Shown here: piece by piece, positions 32,305 through 42,978 of the stretch
How the letters are laid out: each line of letters starts with the position of its first letter
How positions within the stretch are numbered: position 1 is the stretch's first letter
Origin: Amoebophrya sp. A120
Taxonomy: Eukaryota > Sar > Dinophyceae > Syndiniales > Amoebophryaceae
Direction: 5' to 3'
NCBI GenBank assembly: GCA_905178155.1
Contig: CAJINV010000001.1
Span: forward strand, 4,426,233 to 4,490,232
Length of the DNA: 64,000 nucleotides
The notes under the pieces: generated by a model
Databases searched by the model: none
What the model saw: only the letters and a program-made list of their open reading frames with translations
What the model was told of the DNA's origin: nothing
Position numbers and translations under genes: made by a program

Positions 32305-32988
32305 CTACTTCGTGCCTTCTAGTTTCATCATTTTCTCTTCCCGCTGGCGTCGCTGTTCTGCCGCTTGTTTCTCGAGCGTCCAGATCTCCTCGCACTTGTC
32401 CGCTAAATGGTCGCACTCCTTGCGCAACTGCTCGCAGTCCGCCGTCACCGTGGCAGGCTGGTTGAGAACCTGCATATTTATTCATCAAAGGCTTTGATCA
32501 TTTGGAATCGATAGAGAATAGGTGTTGCCAGACCTGCAAGTTGTACTACTTTCAGTCCCACAATTGAAGTGCCACAAAAGTACATCAGAACTCTAACCAG
32601 AAGCAGAAATCCGAATCAAGTATAAGGAATGAGTTTGAATTGTATGCAACGCTCAATCGAAACGAGCAAAAAACCTATCTTTCTAAATCATCAATACAGC
32701 CCGGTTGTCCATGATGTGCTCCTTGAGATCTGGGTCCATTTGCACCTTCTCTTCAACGTGTTTGATCATGTGCTCGACCAGCGCCTCGCCCTCCACGCGG
32801 ATTTTGTTCTCGTTTACCCAGAACTCCGTGGCCAGTTCCTCGAGAATGGGCGTGATCACGCTGCGCACGTAACCGGGCCGCGTGGACTTCAGCTGTTTCT
32901 GCCGCATTTCGATGCTCACCTTCGGTGCGGTCCGGGCGAAGCTGTCGGACATCCGCCCGCTGTCAACCATGCTGGAGGTGCGAGACAT
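32305..32988 (-). CDS. Small helical coiled-coil protein, 151 residues
   Basis: Two exons, 32988-32698 and 32469-32305, joined by a GT-AG intron whose donor lies just after an Asn-Arg-Ala triplet. The N-terminal 20 residues are Ser and Arg rich; the rest is almost entirely charged helix with coiled-coil periodicity, ending in EEKMMKLEGTK. No domain recognised. Its place next to a MORN5-like gene and its build resemble small axonemal or microtubule inner proteins, but that is a guess without motif support. The start is the first ATG and the length is divisible by three. Confidence 0.65.
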
Positions 32989-34045
32989 AGTTAGTTTACT
33001 TCAGCCTGGGATGGATTTGGATTCGCGGGTTACGGAAATTATACACAAAAGAACAAAACACGTGAACGAGAAATCGGGAACAGCGCAAGGGGGTATTAAT
33101 GTCGATACTAGCAATGAAAATAAAGTAAAATCGCTTGGTAAACAAGGGAAGTTTCGGTTTTTGCCAAGTTGGACAAAGGAACAAGTCCTGCGATAATGAT
33201 TTCAAAGAAAAAGCTGGTGAGTTGACCACCGCGAAGAGAAAAAAAGCAAAAGCCGTTCAAGTTTCCCAAAAGAGAATTTACATTCTGACGCGGTTGAAGT
33301 TCACCGACCACAATTTACTTCTTCCGGTGTCTGTAATTTAGGCGTGATACAGCACAACAACCGACTTTTGTTTGGGGACTGCAAGGAAGTGATTTTACCG
33401 AAGTTGTACAACGATGGCACGTTGCCATTCTACCGATCATACTAGAAACGCTTGTTAGTCGCGATGCGGCAGCAGCAGTGTCATCGATGGATTGCGCGAT
33501 TGTGGACCGAAGAAAATTTCAAAACTCCAGCACCGATGAGAGGCGTCAAGGCGAGAATTACGAATCAATACGAAAGCGAGGTCCACAGTGGGCAAATGAA
33601 CAAAAAACGAAGCAAGGGACTTCCTTTCACAATCCGGATCCGGAACAATCGCGAAACTTCATACATGATTCTTTTCGCACGGATACGAAGCCACCACAAC
33701 ATCGTCTCATCTGTACACGCACACACAGGACGTGCACAGACTCAGAAATTTTTTTTCGAGCGAAACATGATTCAAGCAGGTCCAAATAGTCAAAAACAAA
33801 AATGGTACATTCATCCTGGCCTAGTTGTGCATTTACTTTCTTTCTCGTTCTCGTATGACAGCACCACCAACTACAAACGAATTATTACCGACGGCTTCAA
33901 CCTGTTTCCCCTGCACCATATGACAAGCATGCAAAAAAGTCGGCGTTCAGAACTACGGGAAGAGTAGAAGTAGTCGTGGACAAAACACATATTTGCATTT
34001 CCTCTTCTAATTGTGAATATTCCGTGATTTCTGTAGAACTTCTCC
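32989..34045. other. Intergenic stretch
   Basis: About 1.05 kb with no exon I would defend. Two overlapping plus-strand frames (33452-33967 and 33478-33789) have arbitrary composition. Confidence 0.5.
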
Positions 34046-34480
34046 TTACACGATTTTGCTCCTCCACCTCTTCCGGAAATAATTCACCACGTCCCGGCCC
34101 ACCACGAAGAGAAAGGGCCAAATCGTGCCCCAAAACACGCCCATCGCCACCTCGTGGCAGCATATTCGGACCGTATCGAAGAAGTACCCGATCACCGATT
34201 GCGACGCCGGGCCGGAGAGCGGCAGCAGGAAGTATTTACAAATCACGGACAGGGCAAAGGAGCTAGCGCCGAGCGGCAACGCGAAAACCGACAGAAGTCC
34301 CACCGTCATCGCGGTGTTCGTGCCCACTGTGAACGCGAAGAAGAGCCGGAGAAAGAAGAAGTAACTCCATTCCGGCTCTACAAAAGACAGCGGCCAGGGG
34401 AAGTAGTAGGTAGGTATACCCGCTTGTTCATCTTGCGTGACAGTCAGCACCTCCTCGCCTGCGGCCGGGGAAAAATCCAT
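34046..34480 (-). CDS. Small multi-pass membrane protein, 144 residues
   Basis: Single exon from ATG (34478-34480) to TAA (34046). After an acidic N-terminus of about 30 residues come three or four hydrophobic spans: around FFFLRLFFAF, MTVGLLSVFALPLG, FALSVICKYFLLPL and VFWGTIWPFLFVVG. It ends with a basic tail (FRKRWRSK), so the C-terminus is probably cytosolic. I do not recognise the family. It could be an exon of a larger gene, but start, stop and composition are all consistent with a complete small protein. Confidence 0.6.
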   Translation of the reverse strand: MDFSPAAGEEVLTVTQDEQAGIPTYYFPWPLSFVEPEWSYFFFLRLFFAFTVGTNTAMTVGLLSVFALPLGASSFALSVICKYFLLPLSGPASQSVIGYFFDTVRICCHEVAMGVFWGTIWPFLFVVGRDVVNYFRKRWRSKIV

Positions 34481-34911
34481 TTTTCTTTACTTTCTACAGC
34501 ACGTGGAGCGCAAGTGCCGACTCCGACATGATGATCGTGGTATTTTGATGTTGTTGTTGCCTCGCTCGGGCTTCGTTCAAAAATAAATGCGCAATGATTG
34601 TCACTCCGCTCATGACCAGAGGCACAGAGTACTTGTTTTCGGCCTCTCTCGACACAGGATCATGATCAACATCTGATATAGACGTATACTGAAAGCTTAG
34701 CTCATCTCGAAAGACAACGCCCGCTCGTATTTTTCCATTCCGCCTGTTCACGTGTGCACACCAGCATTTGTCCAAAAAAAAAACGAACACAAGCACGCCA
34801 CGTCCTCTTCGGGATCCTGGCCACCCGCCCCTGAAGAGCGGACTTGAGGCAGTTTGCCGGCACAAATTGCGCGCACTAGTATGCAAGAGGTCTTTATTTC
34901 CATTCGGTTCC
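34481..34911. other. Intergenic stretch
   Basis: About 430 bases; nothing recognised beyond short incidental frames. Confidence 0.45.
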
Positions 34912-35271
34912 TCAGATCATTTCTTCGACACTGTAAGCACCGACGCGTTGCATGCCGAGGGGCGACCGGGGTTGGTCGAGCTCATACAGAGCTGTGTCGT
35001 CGTCTACGTCAAACTGCCGGGGTGGGGAATTCATGGCCGAGGATTTTCGGCTCAGCGTCCACTGCCGAGTCCGTCGCATCAACCCGGCGCAAAATTTTCT
35101 CGTGCACCCTACCCAGTACAGCTTCTTATCCCGGCAAATCGAGAGGAAGAAGATCACGGCCACTGCCACGACCAGAAAAAGCATCGCACTCGACGGGAAC
35201 CACGGAGGCAGCAGTATGCCGGAAGAATCGACGAGCTGTGTTGTATCGTCGCATTGGGTTGGTTTGCACAT
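34912..35271 (-). CDS. Single-TM protein, or last exon of the adjacent QSOX gene
   Basis: An open frame of 119 residues from ATG (35269-35271). A short polar N-terminus is followed by one strong hydrophobic span, SSAMLFLVVAVAVIFFLSI, then a basic and an acidic cytosolic-type tail. QSOX proteins normally end with a single membrane helix, and the QSOX frame just upstream (stop at 35360) ends only 88 bases away in a short hydrophobic run that looks accidental. A GT donor (GTACTTACG) near 35433 would be suitable, but no acceptor I can find brings the two frames together. I keep them separate and flag the doubt. Confidence 0.45.
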   Translation of the reverse strand: MCKPTQCDDTTQLVDSSGILLPPWFPSSAMLFLVVAVAVIFFLSICRDKKLYWVGCTRKFCAGLMRRTRQWTLSRKSSAMNSPPRQFDVDDDTALYELDQPRSPLGMQRVGAYSVEEMI

Positions 35272-35359
35272 GCTATCTATGTATCACCCTGGGCAGCCGC
35301 ATCATGGTCCTCTAGGTAATAGCTGTGCTTGAGGTTAAGAAGTCTTGGAGAGAAACGAC

Positions 35360-37549
35360 TTAGAGATACACCACGAAACAAACACCGCGTAAAAGTAGTA
35401 AATTCATAAAAGAGTTGTATTTCGTAAGTACCACACTATCCCCTGCGGCCAGCGCGTCCTCGTCCGCGCTGCCGGAAGCTTCAGTCGGTAGGGGTTCAAA
35501 CGGGGGCGGGTTCTCCGGGTAGAAGGTTCGTGTGAGAAACTTTTCCACCGCCGCTTTGTCGAAAAGTTGGTGGAAGAGCTGGTTGCTGCTCGGCCGTGGC
35601 TTTTTTCTCTTGTTCTGCGAAGGGAATGCGTCGTCGTCGTCCTCCGAGTCTGCATTCTTGGCTGAAGCGGATTCCGCTGCCTTTCCGGGCGCATTGTTGT
35701 TCCCAGAAGTAGGACCACTTGCTCCTGCTACGGCGCTGTTTATGTCTGCCAAGACGCTTTCCCACTTCGCAGCTTCCGCGGCGGAGAGCCGCTGTTTCGG
35801 TTTTTCCTTCCAGTAGCAGTCCGGGCACTGCTGGGGCGACGGGAAGAGCAGTTTGGGTTCCAAATTGGTTATCGCCAAGTCCTGGTGGTGGTGCGCCACG
35901 GTTTCCCGGTACACACGTTGCGTGACGCGGTTGTGCAGCTCCCACAGCCACAGGCTGGAAGGCTGCGTCGTGTCGCACCGGCCGAAGGCGCACTTGTCGA
36001 ATCGGTCCAGAAAGTGTCTTCGGCAGTCGTCGCATCCGAAAAAGTTGCTCACGAACGACCTCAGGCGGTCGTAGAACCGCTTCCGGTCCGCCGGGAAAGT
36101 GTGCTGGGAGGCGGCGGACCGGAGGGAGTGGGCCTGCTCGATGTCCTCGTCTTTGGACAGGTGGGGTGGATGCTGCTGGTCCACGGATACGGTGAGAATG
36201 TGTAACAGATGCCACAGTGCGCCAGTAAAGGATGTGGAGGCGCGGAGGGAGGGAACGACGTCTTGGCCACCGGTGAGGATAGGGATGAAGGCCTGCGGTC
36301 AGGTAAAAAGATTATGATTTTGTAATGATTTAGTTCCGGAGATCAATTGGGCAATAGAGATGAATGACAAAGAAGTACAAATACACACGAAATGAGACAT
36401 TCTGCACGCGACATCGAGAAACCGCACTTGTTCCAACTGCTTTTCAAAAAGACGTAGCCTAGATACTTCCCGAATCAACTGGTCCTCCCGCGCACTGTCT
36501 CCAGCCCAAGCTGCAAGTAGTTTAATCCAGGCCTCGGCTGTTACGCTAGGGTCTATTCGCGTTACCAAATCCGTCAAGTCTCCTCGTAGGCTTTCTCTTG
36601 GAAAGTAAGCCGCAACGAACTGAAGCCAGCGCTCAAGCTCCTTCCAGATCTTCGCACTCAGGACACCGTCCTCGGCTTTCAAAAAAACTCCGACCTTCAA
36701 ACTGTACAGCAATGCCAGCACCGCGTCGCGCTCGCGATTGGCGTACAGGGTCGAGCTTTCGTCTTGCCACTTCCAGGACGTTATCTTTGCAGGACCTGGT
36801 GTCGCAGCACCAGAACCACCACCTCCTGCAGCGGCACTATCCTTTTCTCTCTCATCTGGTGTAGTCTTGGTCGCCGCTGCGCTGGACCCCTCCAGTGGAA
36901 GGCCGTCGTTTCCACGTCGTTTCGCAACCAGGGCATCGATGAGCTGGGTGTACAAGGCTAGCCGGTCGGGCCCGTGTTTCTGTGACTTGGTGAGGTCTAA
37001 GGGTCCGCCGTCCCCCTTGTCACTCGCGTCGGCCGGCGCTTCGTGGTACGCCCGCAGTGTGGGGTAGCTGGAGACACCCACGTTGGAACACCATCCGCCG
37101 TGCACTTCGCAGTTCACCGCGGCGAAGTGCACCTTGCCGTCGTACTGCTTTGCGAGCTGCTTGTATGCCGGGGCGAAGGTGATGCAGTGCGGACACCAGC
37201 CGGCGTAGTAGTTTACAATCCAGAGCTCGCTCGTCTTCGCCATCGCCGGCACAAAAGTCTCTGGATTCCGGATCTCCGGGGCCGGGCATTCGGGCGGCGT
37301 CTGCGACTCGAGGAACTGCCGAGCATGGCTCGACGCTTTGGGCTTTCCGTCGCTTTCTTGGAGGGCGACTTTCTCCGTGTCCGCGCAGTCCAAGTACAGA
37401 TCGGCAGCGTGCACTACAGACACCAGAGAAAGTGCGGCACTCAGTGCTCCCAGGGAACCGAGCCGAGAACTGGGTGTCGCGGCACGCCATAATTTGCGAA
37501 AACCTTGGGTGGGACATACGCTCGTGGAACTTGCCGATTTGTGTGTCAT
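35360..37549 (-). CDS. QSOX-type sulfhydryl oxidase (thioredoxin + Erv/ALR)
   Basis: Exons 37549-36428 and 36292-35360, GT-AG intron, about 684 residues. A hydrophobic leader at residues 30-49 ends near VVHAAD, a likely signal peptide. The thioredoxin domain has the redox pair WCPHC (118-122) and the cis-proline SYPT (161-164). After a Ser/Thr/Gly-rich linker and a helical region comes the Erv/ALR domain: GALWHLLH (24-31 of exon 2), the FAD-proximal FGCDDC (459-464), LWLWELHNRV (488-497), and a further CPDC (530-533). QSOX enzymes make disulfides in secreted proteins, passing electrons to oxygen. The WCPHC dipeptide (Pro-His) is that of DsbA-like proteins rather than the Gly-His common in QSOX. 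The last 15 residues may be intron read-through (see the entry at 34912). Confidence 0.88.
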
Positions 37550-39132
37550 GTCGCCGTCGCGGTTTTCGAAATTGTTTTAAACAAGTATGTAGCTTTGACA
37601 TTGTATAATTTTCAAATTAACATTTTGATGAATGTGAATCGACAACAGTCACGTGGTGATACGAAGCCGCGAACTCATCTCATCACCATGTATTAGGACA
37701 TATAGAAATTATGTAATCGTAAGACACGAAGAGCCAGCATCTAGGAAAAAATCTTCCATCCTCACCGAGAGAAGTATACACCGACATAAAAACTCTGTAA
37801 AGGATTTTCTCCTCGAATAGAGGGCCGACCCAGGGTGATTGAGCGGTTGCTCCTGATCCCATTTTTTCTTCGCCAAACTATCTTTGCGTGATCATCCCGC
37901 CATCTTCAGCTCTCTCGTGCTTTGTCTTTGGGCGATGTTTTAACGTGACATTTACTCGCCGATGCCGGTCTGCTCTTGGGCACTCTCCTAAGGAATCCAT
38001 GAATGCTTACAACTACCGAACCCACACTGCCATGCCTCTAGGCAGTTTCTCGTACCAGCAGACTCGTCCAACTGTTGCTTGAGGCAGAAGATCACAACAC
38101 ATAAATGCACACACCATCGTCCCACACGACACCCTTTTTACACGGGTGAAGTAAACTCCACCCTGATCGATGCATCATCACATCAAGCATTTGTCCATCA
38201 TATCCACTTATAAGCGACATTTGGTGTGTAGGATTGGTATGTTTCTACCAAAAAGAGTAGATGAATTTATGGAAACGTGTATGCGCTTGAAACATCAATT
38301 TATGCTTATCTTGAAGATGCAGATGTTACTGCTAGCACCAGCTTCTTCTCCTCCATCAAAAAAAATGGAATTTGCATCGAAATGAAATGAAAAACACTAA
38401 AAAGTGAAAAACGTGCCACCTGGCTGCTCCGAAAACAACGGTGACACGTCGTGAAAAGGCAAACATTTTTTAGATAATCGAGTGCTTCTCTATGCATATT
38501 TATGGAAAGGTGATTGATACAACTGGGTCGTCGCCATTCGAATCCTAGTGGACCAGGAAACGGAAATGAACCATCCCCAACGATTGATTTGCAATTTGTG
38601 CTAGCGCTACCAATAGGTAATGCTTCCAGAAACAGATGATGTAAAAGTTTTTTTCGCAAAAAAATCAAAATCTATCGGGTACGAACCAAAAAAGCGCGTT
38701 TGCAGATACATTCCTTCTGTTCTCATCGGACAAGAAGAAGAACATTGACGAGATGCTGACAAGCTGTGCAATGTGAGCAGACAGATGGCAATTTATGGCG
38801 TTTTACAGCTGAGCACAAGTACAAATGGAAATCGTTACTCTTCATCAATAGTCCAGTTTTATCTAAAAAAGTCAGAATCGCATTCATTTTCTACTTCGCC
38901 ATCGCCTTTGTTCATCTGCATTTTTATATATTCGATGAATGTGAAAGTGAAAGAGAAGGGTAGCAGCAGAACGCGATGGGTCGAACCAATAAACCCATTA
39001 CATTTGTTCATCATGGAAAAACGAATTTATGGCTCATCAAAGATCAAGTACATTTGGCTCTAAGAAAAAATGACGATAAAGCTTTTGCTTGTCGAAAATG
39101 AGTATTATACAAAAATCTCGATTCCCCGTTTC
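37550..39132. other. Intergenic stretch containing the left part of a tandem duplication
   Basis: No gene supported. From about 38040 the sequence is recognisably related to 41080 onward, for example AAACGTGTATGCGCTTGAA at 38274 against a near copy at 41305, and CACACACCATCGTC at 38108 and 41131. This makes it the 3' flank of the left duplicate unit. Confidence 0.6.
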
Positions 39133-40743
39133 CTACGACGCAGCATTCGGATGCTTGCGAACCCACTTCGCAAATGTCTTGTACCCACCCACTTCCGTAG
39201 CGAGCTCGATTTCAGCTGGGCTCGGATTCGCCGCATCTATCTTCGCGACCAGACGCGAACCCCAGGCATCGGTGAACAACGCATCTGGCTGGGACGCCGC
39301 TCTAGAAAATTGGAAAGATTCAGAGCGCGATCGCGGAGCTAGGGGCACAGGACTATTCCCCGTGAGCGACTCGACATGGTACTCGGGAGTCACCCCGTCG
39401 AAGGTCTATCAAATGCAAAAATGTCTGGGTCTGGAAGATTGCAACTTCTCATGCTAAACGCGAACTATGCTAAAATCTGTGTTGCATGAGTACCAAAAGC
39501 CGCTCACTTCTGACCAAGGTGAGAGGGAGTTTCTCATGCAGAATAAGCATGATAGAGATCTGACAGAATCTGTCATGCTAGGTTTTGCATTCCAGACCTC
39601 ATGGGTCATGAGAAACCTGCATTACAAATCGCGCAATCTTCCAGACCCAGACATTTTTGCATTTGATAAGGTCATGACTGCTACCATATCTCCTTCTCCG
39701 TTTCCGACCGCGACCGGCATGGTGTAGGAAACCTGGTGCTCGCTTCGGTGGCCTCCGTGAAACCATTTTCCCTGCAGCGCCTGCTTCAGCAACTCCAACT
39801 CCGTCTGGTCACAGAGCACCGCGTCCTTTGGCAACACCCGCTCCAACGAGCGCATACAGTGGAGCATCCACGGGATCACCAGCCACAGTCCCGGGTGGAT
39901 CAGCATCACGTACATGGTGCAGGGAGTCTTGTACCGCAACCGCGGTGCGGGGTCGCCCGGATTTTCGTCCGCGCCTTCGATTTGGACTAAATCCCAATCT
40001 TCCTTGAGTTTCCGCAAAACGCGCACGCGGGGCTTGGTGGTCGACCTGGCTGTGCTCATCATCACCGGTTTGGCATTGCTGCCCCCGTTCCTCTCGGGCG
40101 AGATCGCGGAGCCCGCATTGGCCGGCCCCGAGTGTATGCAAAGAAAAAAGTGTTACAGTTAGTTTGCACATTATGCTGCGGAAAAAGCAAGCCAGCCCAA
40201 GTGCTTGCGACTCTCCTTTCATACGCTGCATCGCAAACTTTCTTTATTGTGTAGAGGAAGTTTGTGTTGATGCTGGAATCAAGTACAACAAATGTGCAGC
40301 AAGTGCATACATTTTTCTCTCGGGATAGACGCGGTGCTAGGACTGGTCTCGTCCGTCTTCTGGCCCAGCGACACGGAAGGCAGAAAAATCCCCTTCACCT
40401 GCTTCGCACGCGCGGCCGCATTTGAAGTAGCACCAACTCCCGCACGCTTCGCCCGCGCAACGAGACCACCGACCCGCCCGGTGCTTTTTGGCGCCGCCGT
40501 TGGCGTGTTGGTGCTTTCTGCTTTTTGCCCCTTCGCACGCGCCAGAATCCCGCCGACGCGCCCGGTGGACTTGGTCGTGGTGGGAGACGCAGGCGGGTCC
40601 TCAGAGGTTTGATCTTGTTCCTGCTTTATCACCAGCAGCGGAGCTGTGGCAATGTTCTCACACAACAGCGTCGGGGCCTCGGCTTGCAGCACCAAAACCT
40701 GCGCCGGCTGGGCTGTTGCCGTGGTCAACTGAACCACATTCAT
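39133..40743 (-). CDS. Tandem paralog 1: single-TM protein with duplicated STGRVGG-ARAK motif
   Basis: Exons 40743-40328, 40129-39669 and 39401-39133 give 381 residues; both introns are introners and the total is divisible by three. The N-terminus is Thr/Ala/Gln rich. Then a near-exact internal repeat occurs: STGRVGGILARAK and STGRVGGLVARAK about 28 residues apart, basic and possibly nucleic-acid or membrane binding. A hydrophobic span near residue 210 (the IHPGLWLVIPWML part) is followed by a conserved block with VLCDQTELELLKQAL. The C-terminal 90 residues end in FAKWVRKHPNAAS. I know no family for it. The start is the ATG shared with its neighbour at 43982. It retains the 3' part that the other copy has lost. 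Confidence 0.75.
39407..39668. mobile_element. Introner element, family A (262 bp)
   Basis: Ends TATCAAATG and CATTTGATA with clean arms. Perfect 5-mer AGGTC on both sides (39402-39406, 39669-39673). Same subfamily and length as 1579-1840. It interrupts the gene at a Thr-Phe-Asp position; the paralog lacks it. Confidence 0.94.
40135..40327. mobile_element. Introner element, family H, partly decayed (193 bp)
   Basis: Starts TATGCAAAGAAAAAAGTGT and ends with the imperfect complement, finishing CTCGGGATA. Flanks GAGTG and GACGC match at three of five positions. Removing the element and one 5-mer gives an in-frame Ser-Gly-Pro join. The paralog shows no intron at the corresponding place. Confidence 0.7.
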
Positions 40744-42049
40744 TTTCTGGTGATGCTTGTGTATGAAGGGCTGACTTGTTGTAAATTTGACAGATGACCG
40801 GAGTGCACTTTTGTTTTTGAGATACACGATGCTTCGTTTCAATCTTTCTTTTCCAACAATTTATTTCAAGAAAACATCATTTTTGAAAGCCCTCACTCGG
40901 TGACTACGTTAAGTATCCCTTGGAGGCTTCTTTCTCTCGCTTTGTAACCACGTCAATTTGAATCCGCTCGAGTGTTTTCTTCTGGCTATGACACGCAAAC
41001 CTCAACCTGAAGCACAAGTCATTTACAAACCTCGTATACCTTGCTGCCATGTTTTGAAGCGCTCCCTCGTGCCACCACACCCGTCCCGCTGTTGCTTGAG
41101 CGAGAACAAGAAAATCACCACGCATAAAGGCACACACCATCGTCTCCGACAACTTCCTTCCGCCGCGGGTAAAATGCAGTACCGATGTCAATTTTTCATG
41201 ATGCACGACCAAATCAAGCAGTTGTCAATCTTCAAGTCGGTATGCGCGAGATTCGTTCGGAGGATTTGATCTTCTACCAAAAAGGGTAGATGCTGTATAT
41301 GGAAACGTGTATGCGCTTTTGAAGCAGTCCTTTATGTTAGTTGACGATGCAAATGCTTATGCTACTGAAAAAAACAAAATCCATAGCGTGCTGAAAAACA
41401 TTGAAAATATACCAGTTCTTACAAATCACACGGATTCATTGGGACTGCGTCCCGAGAAGAGGTGACACGTAGTTGTGAAAAGACAAGCATTTACATTTAG
41501 AAAGCCGAGGACTCCCCAGCTATTTGCATTTTATGCTAGCGCTAGGAAATCCTAACAGAAGCACATGATTTATGTTTTTTAGCAAAAAAAATAAAATCTA
41601 CCGAAGCAGCGAAACTTGCTTGCGGACACATTTATGTCACACAAGTAAAGCAGCGAAAGAGTCTTCAAAAACTTTTGTACATTGACACGGTGGCTCGTCT
41701 TGCACGATGAACGTTGACACGATGCTAACAGGGCGTGCAGCGCGTGACACGAAACACCTTATGAATATAGGCATGTTTCAGTAAAAAGTGGAAATCGTCA
41801 ATATTCACCTTGAATCCGGCTTCATTCAAAAAAGTCAGATTGGTATACTTCGCCTTTCATCTGCATTTTCCTTTCCTATGTTAACGAAAACCTCAGTAGC
41901 AGGACGCGATTGGTCCAAACAAGCCCAAGAAGGGTTGCTCATCTCATCATGGAAAAACGCCTTAATTCAAACAATCACTTCTAAAGAAGCAAAAGCGCCT
42001 CTCAGAGCAAAATGAGAAATTTTTTGCCTTTCGAAAGTAAAAAAGTTCG
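40744..42049. other. Intergenic stretch spanning the junction of the two duplicate units
   Basis: Upstream flank of paralog 1 and 3' flank of paralog 2. No gene supported; frames at 40904-41212 and 40958-41269 are overlapping shadows. The text from about 41080 is the diverged counterpart of 38040 onward. Confidence 0.55.
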
Positions 42050-42143
42050 AAGACTCATCCCCGCTTCTTACGAAGCTGCGTTCGGATTCTTGCGAACCCA
42101 TTTCGAAAACGTCGTTTGATCCCCGCTGGCCATTAACGAGCTC

Positions 42144-42340
42144 TATCAAATGCAACTATGTCTAGCCCTGGAAAATTGCCGTGTTTGTCTATCGAAATCA
42201 ATGACAAATGCAAAAAAAAAACAGCACAGAACACTCAGGCAAGAAGCGTGACAGAGTTTCGAAGACGCGCAAAAGAACCAGCGATATGCATTCCGCAGCA
42301 TGCTGAGGTCTCCCAGGTTGAGACATATTTGCAATGCATA
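42144..42340. mobile_element. Decayed introner, probably family A (197 bp)
   Basis: Starts TATCAAATGCAACTATGTC and ends GAGACATATTTGCAATGCATA. Arms are recognisable but badly mutated and the interior is shortened. The flanking 5-mers no longer match. A longer direct similarity (ACGAGCTC and GCGAGCTC) lies on both sides. It sits in the pseudogene. Confidence 0.55.
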
Positions 42341-42444
42341 CATTCGTAGCGAGCTCGATTTCGACGGGACTCGGATTCGCCGCATCTATCTTCGTGAGCA
42401 GATGCGAACCGAAGGCATCGGTGAAGAGCACATTCGGCTTCGAT

Positions 42445-42704
42445 TATGCATTGCAAACGGATGTGTCCGGTCTGGAAGATTGCTGCACTCCTCATGCTTC
42501 ATTGGCGTGAGTCGAACAAACTCTGTCGCAACAAGGCTCCACTTCTTGTTTCGCAATCTGCAAAACAAAGATCGTGCATGTGCGGCTGTGGATTGAGGCA
42601 CCGTGCGTGTCCTTTTGAGCCACATCATCTTTCTTTGTGACAACTCATGATCACCTTTGGTAGTTCTTCCAGACCTAGGCAACAACTCATATTTCCATTT
42701 GATA
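42445..42704. mobile_element. Decayed introner, family A (260 bp)
   Basis: Starts TATGCATTGC, with GGTCTGGAAGATTGC in the left arm and GTTCTTCCAGACC in the right, finishing CATTTGATA. Flanks TCGAT and CGGAC no longer match. Length is close to intact family-A copies. Located in the pseudogenised 3' part of paralog 2. Confidence 0.65.
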
Positions 42705-42978
42705 CGGACGCAGCCCTGGCAAATTGGAAAAATTGAGCGCGCTTAGGTCCGCGCACAGGGCCATTCTCCATGAGAAACTGCCATCGTAAGAAAAAACTGT
42801 CTCAGAAGTGGTCTAAACTCGTAACAGCAGTAGGCACGTTTTCTGGGGTCAACATACTCGACATGCAAGAACCAAGTCAGCTTTCATCTATGCATCACAG
42901 ATCTCGTCTCTTAAATTCGGCAACAAGTGTGAGTTGCTCAGTGTGCAAAAGTTTGGGACCACTCAGACGGTTTTTTTT

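Larger units (their letters stand above)
38040..40900. repeat. Tandem duplication, left unit
   Basis: Shares order and sequence with 41080-44140: a 3' flank with the ACCAAAAAG-GTAGATG words (38248 and 41276), the paralogous gene, and an upstream flank with ATCTTTCTTTTCCAAC and GAAAGCCCTCACT (about 40840-40890 against 44070-44120). Unit spacing is about 3.0 kb at the left end and 3.2 kb at the right, the difference coming from insertions. Divergence is substantial outside the gene. Confidence 0.75.
42050..42978 (-). pseudogene. Decayed 3' end of tandem paralog 2
   Basis: Segments of this stretch align with the last exon of paralog 1: 42060-42143 with the part coding the C-terminal tail, 42341-42444 with GAGCTCGATTTC and CTCGGATTCGCCGCATCTAT, and 42705-42780 with the adjacent Ser-rich part. 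The frame is broken by substitutions and small indels, and two decayed introners interrupt it (42144-42340, 42445-42704). The functional frame of paralog 2 now stops upstream at 42979. Confidence 0.7.
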
